Assembly (NCBI RefSeq): GCF_001422405.1
Contig: NZ_LMMV01000012.1
Coordinates: forward strand, 660,830-724,829
Direction of reading: 5' to 3'
Source: Pseudorhodoferax sp. Leaf267
GTDB lineage: Bacteria > Pseudomonadota > Gammaproteobacteria > Burkholderiales > Burkholderiaceae_C
DNA: 64,000 bases
Below are positions 1 to 14,990 of this stretch, piece by piece (the stretch's first letter is position 1; every line of letters begins with the position of its first letter). The notes under the pieces are model-generated. The model did not search any database, had not been told where the DNA came from, and saw only the letters and a program-made list of their open reading frames with translations. The translations under genes were made by a program, and so were the position numbers.

Positions 1-249
1 GACCAGCGCGTGCACGGCCTCGTGCGGCAGGCCCAGGCGTGCGGCCGACAGCGCCACGATTTCTTCGGCCGTATGCAGGCCGCCGTCGAAGCCATGCCAG
101 TCGGCGTGCGAGAACAACCGCCGCGCCAGCTCGGCGCCGGCCTGTGCGTCGGGCGCGTGCTCTGGAAAGTGCTGCTGCACGATCAGCGCGGGCTCCCAGC
201 GGATCAGCACCGCGCCCAGGTCGAAGACCAGATCGATACCGGGCGGCAT
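1..249 (-). CDS. HAD-superfamily hydrolase, N-terminal part (cut by window edge)
   Basis: The 83 visible codons read inward from an ATG at 249, and the gene continues beyond base 1. The N-terminus has the HAD motif I context LVFDLGAVLIRWEP, with the likely nucleophile Asp10, followed by a helical cap-like stretch typical of HAD-IA (YihX-like) phosphatases. The ATG overlaps the stop of the upstream ABC ATPase gene (TAATG), so it is probably the last or a late gene of that transport operon. HAD-IA enzymes usually dephosphorylate small metabolites. The substrate cannot be told from this fragment; motifs II-IV lie outside the window. Confidence 0.8.
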   Translation of the reverse strand, partial: MPPGIDLVFDLGAVLIRWEPALIVQQHFPEHAPDAQAGAELARRLFSHADWHGFDGGLHTAEEIVALSAARLGLPHEAVHALV

Positions 250-1292
250 TACGCTTGCGGCACCACCGACACCCCATGCTGGCCAAGCGCCAGCACGGTC
301 TCGGCGCCCGGCGCCAGCGGCCGCGACAGGTCGGACGACACCACGAACACCGGCCCCAGTGCCGTGTCGAAGCCGTACTCGTAGAAGCTTCCCAGGTAGG
401 AGGCCTTGCGCAGCGTGGCCGGCAGGCCGGCGGGTGCGCCGATCTGCCAGGCCTCGGGCCGCACCGCGACCTTGACGGGGCCGGGCGCGACCGCATAGCG
501 CGGCGTGAGCGTCAGCGGCCCCAGGCCGACTTGGCCGTCCGCATGCGCGACGGCCGGAAAGACCATGGCCTCGCCCATGAAGCCGGCGACGAATTCGCTC
601 TGCGGCCGGCCGTACAGGTCCTCGGGCGCGCCGCGCTGCGCGATCACGCCGTGGTCCATCACGATGATCTGGTCGCTCACGGCCAGGGCCTCGCTCTGGT
701 CGTGCGTGACGTACGCCACGGTGAGCTTCAGGCGCTGCTGGATCGCGCGGATCTCCTCGCGCATCTCGCGGCGCAGCCGCGCGTCCAGGTTGGACAGCGG
801 CTCGTCGAAGAGGAGCACGGCCGGCTCCAGCACCAGCGCCCGCGCCAGCGCCACGCGCTGCTGCTGGCCGCCCGACAGTTCGCTCGGAAGCCGCTCGTTG
901 AAGCCGACCAGGCCCACGCCCTTGAGCGCCTCGGTCGCCCGTTGCGCCGCCTCGGGCTTGGCCACACCGCTCATGCGCAGGCCGTAGGAGACGTTCTCCA
1001 CCACGTTCATGTGCGGGAAGAGGGCGTAGCTCTGGAACATCATCGAGACATTGCGCTCGCCCGGGCCCAGCGTGGTCACGTCGCGCCCGCCCATGAGGAT
1101 CTGGCCGGAGGTCGGCGACTCCAGCCCCGCGATCATGCGCAGCGTGGTCGTCTTGCCGCAGCCCGAAGGCCCCAGGATGGTGGTCAGCGTGCCCTGCGGC
1201 ACCTCGAAGCTGATGCCCTTGACGGCCAGCGGGGCGCTGGCGTCCGTGCCGTAGCGCTTGGTGATGTTGCGAAATTCGATGCCGTTGCTCAT
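249..1292 (-). CDS. ABC transporter ATP-binding protein (FbpC/PotA/PhnT type)
   Basis: This 347-residue protein is the ATPase that would power the importer encoded by the two genes upstream of it. Walker A GPSGCGKTT sits at about residues 41-49, the signature is LSGGQQQRVALARAL, and Walker B is AVLLFDEPLSNLD. The C-terminal 100 residues (VKVAVRPEAW) look like a TOBE regulatory domain. The start is the ATG in the sequence MSNGIEF, 12 bases after the permease stop; an upstream in-frame extension overlaps the permease and is rejected. The family serves iron(III), polyamine, sulfate or 2-aminoethylphosphonate importers, so the substrate has to come from the binding protein, which does not settle it. 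Confidence 0.92.
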   Translation of the reverse strand: MSNGIEFRNITKRYGTDASAPLAVKGISFEVPQGTLTTILGPSGCGKTTTLRMIAGLESPTSGQILMGGRDVTTLGPGERNVSMMFQSYALFPHMNVVENVSYGLRMSGVAKPEAAQRATEALKGVGLVGFNERLPSELSGGQQQRVALARALVLEPAVLLFDEPLSNLDARLRREMREEIRAIQQRLKLTVAYVTHDQSEALAVSDQIIVMDHGVIAQRGAPEDLYGRPQSEFVAGFMGEAMVFPAVAHADGQVGLGPLTLTPRYAVAPGPVKVAVRPEAWQIGAPAGLPATLRKASYLGSFYEYGFDTALGPVFVVSSDLSRPLAPGAETVLALGQHGVSVVPQA

Positions 1293-1303
1293 GTCGTTCT
1301 TTC

Positions 1304-3508
1304 TCAATGCGCCGCCACGGGGGCGGTGGCCGCGCCGGCCTTGCGCCGCCCCAGCTTGCGTTCGCCGACCAGGAACTGGATCAGCGCGATGGCGGCCGAC
1401 ATCAGCACGATGAGCACCGTGCAGTAGGCCAGCGCCACGCCGTAGTCGCCGTTGCCGACGCGGCCGATGATGTAGGTGGTGGCCAGCTCGTTCTCGGCCG
1501 TGACCAGGAAGATCACCGCGCTCACCGTGGTCATGGCGCGCACGAAGCTGTAGACCAGCGCCGCCACCAGCGCGGGCTTCAGCAGCGGCAGCACCACGCG
1601 GAACAGCGTCTGCGTGGTGGAGGCGCGCAGCATCAGCGAGGCTTCGTCGAGCGAGCGGTCCAGCTGCTTGAACGCGGCCGTGCCGGCCCGCACGCCCACC
1701 GGCAAATTGCGGAACATGAAGCACAGGATGATGATCAGCCCGGTGCCGGTGAGCTCCAGCGGTGGCACGTTGAAGGCCAGGATGTAGCTCACGCCCAGCA
1801 CCGTGCCGGGAATGGCGAACGCCAGCAGCGCGGCGAATTCGAACGGCCCCTGGCCCTTGAACTCATTGCGCGCCAGCAGCCAGGCGATCAAGAGGCCCAG
1901 CGAGGCCGTGATCGGCGCCGAGATGCCGGCCAGCTTCACCGTGGTGATCAGCGAGTTCCAGGCCGTGCCGGCCCAGACCAGGCCGAACTGCCCCCACTCC
2001 AGCGCGAACGCGGTGTGGAAGTGCTTGAGGGTGAGCGTGTAGTCGCGGCCCCAGGTCTGCACGAAGCCGCCCGCGAACGCGAACAGGTAGACCACCACCG
2101 TGAACAGGATCCACGGGAAGGCCACCGCGTAGATGGTGCGGCGCACGCCGTCGGGCAGGGCCATGGCGATGCCGGCATCGCCCTTGCCGCTGACGGTGGT
2201 GTAGTTCTGCTTGCCCAGCACGCCGCGCTGCAGTGCGAACACCGCCAGCGCGAAGATCGTGAGCACCCAGGCCAGCGATGCCGCGCGGCCCGCGTCGTAC
2301 TGCGCGCCCACGATGGCGAAGAAGATGTCGGTGGACAGCACGCTGTACTGGCCGCCCACGATGACCGGGTTGCCGAAGTCCGCGATGCTCTCGATGAAGC
2401 CGACCAGGAAGGCATTGGCCAGCCCGGGCTTGAGCAAGGGCAGCGTGACCGTCATGAACGTGCGGCGCCGGTCGGCGCGCAGCATCTGCGCGGCTTCCTC
2501 CAGGCTGGGCGCGATGCCCTGCACCACGCCGCGCATGATCATGAACGCGATCGGCGTGAACGCGAACAGCTGCGCCGTCAGGATGCCGGGCAGGCCATAG
2601 AACCAGCGCGTGGGCGCGATGCCGAACCAGCTCTCCAGCACTTGGTTGACCACGCCCGCCCGGCCGAACAGCAGGATCAGCCCCAGGCCCACCACGAAGG
2701 GCGGCGTGATGATGGGCAGCAGCGCCATCACGCGCAGCGGGCCCTGCCAGCGCTTGGCGCCACGCTCGGCCATCAGCGCCATCATGGTGCCCAGAATGGT
2801 GGTGCCGGTGGCCGTCAGCAACGCCAGCACCAGCGTGTTCCAGGCCACGCCGCAGCTGGTGCCGCCGGTGAGACAGCCGACGCCCCAGATGCGGGCCGTG
2901 AACACGCGCTCGAAGAAGGCGGTGAGGGACCAGCCGTCCTCCGTCATGAAGGCACCGGCCAGCGCCTTGCCCACCGGGTAGGCGATGAACAAGGCCAGCA
3001 GCACGCCGCAGCCGATCACCGCGCCCGAGACGAACAGGTCGCCACGGAAGAATCCCAGCCGCGCCAGGCCAAAGGCGGCCAGCAGCACCAGCGCCACCAG
3101 CGCGACGAAGCCGCCCGCGCCGATGCCGAACTGGTTGACGGCCAGTTCACCGAAGGTTGTGTTGAGCGCTGCCACGCTCCAGCCGCGCGCGCCGATCGTG
3201 AAGCCGGCCACCGCCAGCCCCAACGCGCCGATGAGGCCACCGGCCAGCAGCCAGCGGCCCTGGGTGCGGCCCGGCCGCTGCAGCGCGCCGACCGCGCACA
3301 GCGCCAGGCCGACGAGGCCGATCAGCAGCCAACTGCGGCCCTGCTGGAAGGCCTGGACCACGCCGTTGGCCGCATCGCCCTCGGCAAAGATGCCGGGCAG
3401 GGCCTGGTACCAGCTGGTGTCTTGAATGGCGTACCAGGGCAACAGCAGGTACGCGAGAAAGCCGGCGACGGTGCAGAGCCGCACCGCGCCATTCGGATGA
3501 CGGACCAC
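1304..3508 (-). CDS. ABC transporter permease, fused two-module type
   Basis: A 734-residue, very hydrophobic protein carrying two complete binding-protein-dependent permease modules in one chain. Each has an EAA-like loop (SLEEAAQMLRADRRRTF in the first half, SLDEASLMLRASTTQTL in the second) that contacts the ATPase. About 100 residues of extra membrane segments precede module one. The length fits the fused permeases of the iron(III)/phosphonate-type family rather than single 280-residue permeases. It starts with GTG at 3508, only 6 bases after the binding-protein stop, with no obvious Shine-Dalgarno, which suggests translational coupling. It forms the membrane channel of the importer with the neighbouring ATPase. 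Confidence 0.9.
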   Translation of the reverse strand: MVRHPNGAVRLCTVAGFLAYLLLPWYAIQDTSWYQALPGIFAEGDAANGVVQAFQQGRSWLLIGLVGLALCAVGALQRPGRTQGRWLLAGGLIGALGLAVAGFTIGARGWSVAALNTTFGELAVNQFGIGAGGFVALVALVLLAAFGLARLGFFRGDLFVSGAVIGCGVLLALFIAYPVGKALAGAFMTEDGWSLTAFFERVFTARIWGVGCLTGGTSCGVAWNTLVLALLTATGTTILGTMMALMAERGAKRWQGPLRVMALLPIITPPFVVGLGLILLFGRAGVVNQVLESWFGIAPTRWFYGLPGILTAQLFAFTPIAFMIMRGVVQGIAPSLEEAAQMLRADRRRTFMTVTLPLLKPGLANAFLVGFIESIADFGNPVIVGGQYSVLSTDIFFAIVGAQYDAGRAASLAWVLTIFALAVFALQRGVLGKQNYTTVSGKGDAGIAMALPDGVRRTIYAVAFPWILFTVVVYLFAFAGGFVQTWGRDYTLTLKHFHTAFALEWGQFGLVWAGTAWNSLITTVKLAGISAPITASLGLLIAWLLARNEFKGQGPFEFAALLAFAIPGTVLGVSYILAFNVPPLELTGTGLIIILCFMFRNLPVGVRAGTAAFKQLDRSLDEASLMLRASTTQTLFRVVLPLLKPALVAALVYSFVRAMTTVSAVIFLVTAENELATTYIIGRVGNGDYGVALAYCTVLIVLMSAAIALIQFLVGERKLGRRKAGAATAPVAAH

Positions 3509-3514
3509 GGTGGA

Positions 3515-4534
3515 TTACCGTGGGAGGGAGTTGACGTCCTTCTCCCAGCGCGCGATCAGGCGGCGCCGCTCGGCGCTCGCGCCGTACTTCTTGTAGTCGT
3601 AGTCGATCATCTTGATCTTCTTGAAGTCCGGCACGTTCGGGTCGACCACGGTGCCCTTGTTCGACGGCAGCTGGTACTGCTTGGCCGCGGCGCCGAAGGC
3701 CTGGGCCGCGGGCGTCAGCGCCCATTCGTAGAACTTCTTGGCCTGCTCCAGGTTGCGCGCGCCCTTGATGATGCTCATGGAGCCGATTTCCGAGCCCGTG
3801 CCCTCGCTGGGCGTAGCGGTCTCGACCGGGAAGCCCTGCATGCGCTCTTGCGGTGCATCGTGCACGAAGCTGATCGACACCGCCGTCTCGCCGCGCGCCA
3901 CGGCCTTGATCGGGCCGGTGCCCGAGCGCGTGTACTGGCCTACGTTCTTGTGCAGGCTCTTCAGATAATCAAACGCTTTGTCTTCGCCCATCAGCTGCAC
4001 CAGCGTGGCGATCATGGTGTAGGCCGTGCCGCTGGACGCGGGGTTGGCCACCTGGATGTCGCCCTTGTACTCGGGCTTGAGCAGGTCGGCCCAGGCCTTG
4101 GGCGGGGCCAGCTTCTTCTTGGCCAGCAGTTCGGTGTTGTAGCCAAAGCCGAGGGGGCCGGAATAGATGCCCACGGTCTTGAAGCCCGACTGCTGCGCCT
4201 GCTGCTGCGCCCAGGGGTAGAGCTGCGGCAGGCTGGGCGACTTGTATTCCAGCGACAGGCCCTGCTCGGCCGCCTGCAGGTGCGGGTCGCCGGTGCCGCC
4301 GAACCAGACGTCGGTCTTGGGGTTGTCCTTCTCGGCGATCAGCTGGGCCAGGGCCTCGCCCGAGCCCTTCATGGCCACGTTGATCTTGACGCCGGTGGTG
4401 CGCGCGTACACCGTGGCGAGCATGTTGCACCAGTCGGCCTGCACGGAACAGATGACATTGACCTGCTGGGCGGATGCGCCGAAGGCGGCTGCCAGCGCGG
4501 CGCCGGCGATGAAGGTTTTTGTGGTGAATTTCAT
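3515..4534 (-). CDS. ABC transporter substrate-binding protein (AfuA/FbpA/PhnS-like)
   Basis: A 339-residue periplasmic protein with a clear signal peptide (MKFTTKTFIAGAALAAAFGASA, cleavage expected after ASA). The mature part resembles the extracellular binding family 1 fold of iron(III) and 2-aminoethylphosphonate importers, with segments such as VWFGGTGDPHLQAAEQG and GPLGFGYNTELL. I do not see the paired C-terminal tyrosines typical of classical ferric-binding FbpA, so iron is not assured. It is the first gene of the operon with the permease and ATPase. The ATG at 4534 is preferred over an upstream extension because it begins the signal peptide directly. Confidence 0.88.
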   Translation of the reverse strand: MKFTTKTFIAGAALAAAFGASAQQVNVICSVQADWCNMLATVYARTTGVKINVAMKGSGEALAQLIAEKDNPKTDVWFGGTGDPHLQAAEQGLSLEYKSPSLPQLYPWAQQQAQQSGFKTVGIYSGPLGFGYNTELLAKKKLAPPKAWADLLKPEYKGDIQVANPASSGTAYTMIATLVQLMGEDKAFDYLKSLHKNVGQYTRSGTGPIKAVARGETAVSISFVHDAPQERMQGFPVETATPSEGTGSEIGSMSIIKGARNLEQAKKFYEWALTPAAQAFGAAAKQYQLPSNKGTVVDPNVPDFKKIKMIDYDYKKYGASAERRRLIARWEKDVNSLPR

Positions 4535-4556
4535 GGTGCTCTCACGCCTGCTATCG

Positions 4557-4578
4557 AAAAAAAGGGCCCTGACGGGCC
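4557..4578 (-). terminator. Possible rho-independent terminator of the small membrane-protein gene
   Basis: On the minus strand a short GC stem (GGCCC, loop GTCA, GGGCC) is followed by seven T. It lies between the small gene ending at 4660 and the binding-protein start at 4534. The stem is only five base pairs, so it may be weak and allow readthrough. Confidence 0.45.
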
Positions 4579-4659
4579 GGGCGCGGAGCATAACCGTGTG
4601 TCAGTTGTGTGACAACGGTGGAACTACTCTCATGGAGTGCATGCAACATGAACGATCGG

Positions 4660-4884
4660 TCAGCCCCTCGAATGCCGCTTCGTGGCCTGCGGAGCGTCTG
4701 GCTCCAGCGGCTGCATGTTGCTGTTGGCCAGCCATTCCCTGTAGGCGCGGCTGGCCCTGGCCTTTTCCTCGCGGCGGCGGCGGCGCTTCAACACCCGCGA
4801 GCGGACCGCCAACACCACCATCAGGATGGTGACCGAGACCACCACCACGATGAACGACCAATCCATCTCGAACAGATCCTGCAC
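4660..4884 (-). CDS. Small single-pass membrane protein, function unknown
   Basis: Seventy-four residues: a short N-terminus, one membrane helix (about residues 10-30, IVVVVSVTILMVVLAV), then a strongly basic cytoplasmic tail (RRRRREEKARAS). GTG at 4884 is preceded by AAGGA at a good distance. An ATG seven codons further in is an alternative start. I recognise no domain. It stands alone, divergent from glgB. Confidence 0.6.
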   Translation of the reverse strand: MQDLFEMDWSFIVVVVSVTILMVVLAVRSRVLKRRRRREEKARASRAYREWLANSNMQPLEPDAPQATKRHSRG

Positions 4885-5094
4885 GGGGAAATCCTTGTAC
4901 GTTTTCTAGCGCTATTTTTAGCGTATTTGAGCCCATTTTGGGCCGCCGTGTGTACGGGTCGGGCGCTCGACGATGCGGCATCGGCCTACAAACAGGCGGG
5001 GGGCAGTCCGCTCGTGGTGCACAAACCACGCCAGGACACTGCCCAGTCAGCCTGGAGCCGTGGGTTTTCCACTTTGGTTCGGGTTGCCTCCGCC
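4885..5094. promoter_or_regulatory. Divergent region between small membrane gene and glgB
   Basis: A 210-base region that must hold the promoter of the glgB-glgE-treS-treZ-treY run. It contains a small hairpin CGCTA-TTTT-TAGCG at about 4909-4922 and a locally T-rich stretch. I could not pick a convincing -35/-10 pair or a regulator site. Confidence 0.4.
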
Positions 5095-12462
<7,368 letters not shown>

Positions 12463-12466
12463 CACC

Positions 12467-13153
12467 ATGGAACGAATTGATGTGATGCTCGAGCCCGTAC
12501 GGGCCTTTCTGATCCAGGTGGGGGCCTTCCTGCCCAAGCTGGCCATCGCGCTGCTGGTGCTGCTGGTCGGCTTCCTGATCGCCAAGGCCGCGCGCTTCGC
12601 CGTGGAAAAAGGGCTGCGCGCGATCAACTTCCACATCCTCACGCGGCGCGCCGGGCTGGACGGCTTCCTGCAGCAGGGCGGCACCCACATCGACACCATC
12701 GGCGTGCTGGGGCTGCTGAGCTACTGGGTGGTGATCCTGGCCGCGCTCATCGTGGCCTTCAACGGCCTGGGCCTCACGCATGTGACCGAGCTGCTGAGCC
12801 GCGTGATGCTGTTCGTGCCGCAGCTCATCGTGGCACTGCTGGTGCTGGCCTTCGGCTCTTACTTCGCGCGCTTCCTGTCCAACGCGATCGCCACCTACTG
12901 CAAGGGCGTGGGCATGCGCGACGGCCAGGCGCTGGGCCAGCTGGCCTACTACGCGATCCTGGCCTTCGTGGTCATGATCGCGCTGGACCAGATGGGCATC
13001 GGGGGCAGCATCGTGCGCGATGCCTTCCTGCTGATCCTGGGTGGCGTAGTGCTCGCGGTGGCCCTGGCCTTCGGCCTGGGCGGCAAGGACTGGGCCGCCG
13101 CCCAGCTCGAACGCTGGTGGCCCTCCAGCGACAAACACGATCGCCTGCCGTGA
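12467..13153 (+). CDS. Conserved TM-helix membrane protein, mechanosensitive-channel-like
   Basis: A 228-residue membrane protein with about five hydrophobic segments (for example LPKLAIALLVLLVGFLIAKAA, YWVVILAALIVAF, LIVALLVLAFGSYFA, LLILGGVVLAVALAFGLG). The final stretch ending in LAFGLGGKDW resembles the pore helix of MscS-type proteins and the 'conserved TM helix' family, but the cytoplasmic beta domain of full MscS is missing. It sits between treS and treZ and its stop overlaps the treZ start (TGATG), so it is co-translated with trehalose enzymes. A role in osmotic release or sensing is plausible but inferred. Confidence 0.75.
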   Translation: MERIDVMLEPVRAFLIQVGAFLPKLAIALLVLLVGFLIAKAARFAVEKGLRAINFHILTRRAGLDGFLQQGGTHIDTIGVLGLLSYWVVILAALIVAFNGLGLTHVTELLSRVMLFVPQLIVALLVLAFGSYFARFLSNAIATYCKGVGMRDGQALGQLAYYAILAFVVMIALDQMGIGGSIVRDAFLLILGGVVLAVALAFGLGGKDWAAAQLERWWPSSDKHDRLP

Positions 13154-14949
13154 TGCGGTTCGGCGCTGAACTGCAGGAGGCGGGCGGCACGACCTTCCGC
13201 CTGTGGGCGCCGGGCGCCTCGTCCGTCATGCTGGCGCTGGAGGGCGGCAGCCAGCACCTGATGCAGGCCTCGCGCGACGGCTGGCACCAGCTGCATGTGC
13301 CCGAGGCGGGCGCCGGCACGCGCTACCGCTTCCGGCTGGACGACGGCACGCCGGTGCCCGACCCGGCCTCACGCCGCAACCCCGACGACGTGCACGGCGC
13401 CAGCGAGGTCGTGGACCCACGCGGCTACGCTTGGGCAGACGCGGACTGGACCGGCCGCCCCTGGCACGAGGCCGTGCTCTACGAACTGCACGTGGGCACC
13501 TTCACGCCCGAGGGCACGTTCGCGGCCGCGCACGCCAGGCTGGCCGAGCTGGCCGACCTGGGCATCACGGCCATCGAACTCATGCCGCTGGCCGACGCGC
13601 CGGGCGCGCGCAACTGGGGCTACGACGGTGTGCTGCACTTCGCGCCGGCCGCCCACTACGGCACGCCCGACGACCTCAAGGCGCTGGTGGACCATGCGCA
13701 CGGGCTGGGCCTCATGGTGTTCATCGACGTGGTCTACAACCACTTCGGCCCCGACGGCAACTACCTGCACGGCTACTGCCCGCCGTTCTTCAACGCCGCG
13801 CACCAGACGCCCTGGGGCGCGGCCATCAACTACGACGGCGAGCACAACGAGGCGGTGCGCGCGTTCTACGTGGCCAACGCGCTGTACTGGATCGAGGAAT
13901 TCCACGCCGACGGCCTGCGGCTGGACGCCGTGCACCAGATCCGCGACGACTCGGCGCTGCACATCGTCGAGGAGATCGCCCAGGCCATCGCCTGCGGCCC
14001 GGGCGTGGACCGCTACGTGCACCTGGTGCTGGAGAACGACGCCAACGAGGCGCAGCGCCTGCTGCGCGACGCGGAGGGCGCGCCCATCGCGTCCACCGCG
14101 CAGTGGAACGACGACCTGCACCACGCCGCCCACGTGCTGCTGACCGGCGAGACCGACGGCTACTACGCCGACTATGCGCACGAGCCCGCGCAGCAGCTCG
14201 CGCGTGCATTCGCCGAGGGCTACATCTTCCAGGGCCAGATGGCCGAGCACCACGGCGCACCGCGCGGCGAGGCCAGTGCCCACCTGCCGCCCGTGGCCTT
14301 CATCTCGTTCCTGCAGAACCACGACCAGACCGGCAACCGCGCTATGGGCGAGCGGCTGTCCGCGCTCGCCGAGCCGCACAAGCTCGACGCGCTGTACGCC
14401 TGCCTGCTGCTGTCGCCCCACATCCCGATGCTGTTCATGGGCGAGGAGTGGGCGGCGACCACGCCCTTCCTGTACTTCTGCGATTTCGAGGGCGAGCTGG
14501 CCGAGGCCGTGTCGAACGGGCGGCGCAACGAATTCAAGCGCTTCGCGGTCTTTGCCGACGAGGCCGCACGCGCCCGCATCCCGGACCCGAACGCCGCCGC
14601 CACCTTCGAGCAGTCCCGGCTGCGCTGGGACGAGCGCGAGATGCCGCCGCATGCCGAGCGGCTGGCCCTGGTGCGGCGCCTGCTGGCGCTGCGCCGCCAG
14701 CATCTGGCGCCGCACCTGGCCGGGCCGATGCAGGGGGGCCAGTCGCTGGGCAGCGGCGACCTGTTGCGCGTGGTCTGGACGCTGGCCGACGGCATCGGCT
14801 GGGAGATCGTCGCCAACCTGGGTGACGGTGCGCAGGTCGCGCCGCTGGGCCGCGACTGGGAATCCGTCTATGCATCGCACCCCCTGGCCAACGACGGCCC
14901 CCTGCTGCCATGGTCCGTGCGCGTGGCGGCCAAGCCCGTGCGCGCCTGA
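13153..14949 (+). CDS. treZ: Malto-oligosyltrehalose trehalohydrolase
   Basis: A 598-residue GH13 enzyme that releases free trehalose from the maltooligosyl-trehalose made by TreY. An N-terminal CBM48-like domain (TTFRLWAPGASSVMLALEG) precedes the barrel. Asp258 (GLRLDAVHQIRD) and Glu294 (LVLENDANEAQ) are the expected catalytic residues, and FLQNHDQTGNRAMGERL is a TreZ hallmark. ATG at 13153 overlaps the previous stop; a longer reading inside the preceding gene is rejected. It works with the adjacent treY. Confidence 0.95.
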   Translation: MRFGAELQEAGGTTFRLWAPGASSVMLALEGGSQHLMQASRDGWHQLHVPEAGAGTRYRFRLDDGTPVPDPASRRNPDDVHGASEVVDPRGYAWADADWTGRPWHEAVLYELHVGTFTPEGTFAAAHARLAELADLGITAIELMPLADAPGARNWGYDGVLHFAPAAHYGTPDDLKALVDHAHGLGLMVFIDVVYNHFGPDGNYLHGYCPPFFNAAHQTPWGAAINYDGEHNEAVRAFYVANALYWIEEFHADGLRLDAVHQIRDDSALHIVEEIAQAIACGPGVDRYVHLVLENDANEAQRLLRDAEGAPIASTAQWNDDLHHAAHVLLTGETDGYYADYAHEPAQQLARAFAEGYIFQGQMAEHHGAPRGEASAHLPPVAFISFLQNHDQTGNRAMGERLSALAEPHKLDALYACLLLSPHIPMLFMGEEWAATTPFLYFCDFEGELAEAVSNGRRNEFKRFAVFADEAARARIPDPNAAATFEQSRLRWDEREMPPHAERLALVRRLLALRRQHLAPHLAGPMQGGQSLGSGDLLRVVWTLADGIGWEIVANLGDGAQVAPLGRDWESVYASHPLANDGPLLPWSVRVAAKPVRA

Positions 14950-14990
14950 GTGCCACCGTCGCCTGCCACCGCATTCCTGAACGAGCCTCC

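Noticed and set aside
1307-4612. Very long plus-strand open frame opposite the ABC transporter genes
   Set aside because: Antisense shadow of high-GC coding DNA; His/Gln/Arg-rich composition without domains, while the opposite strand encodes recognisable ABC proteins.
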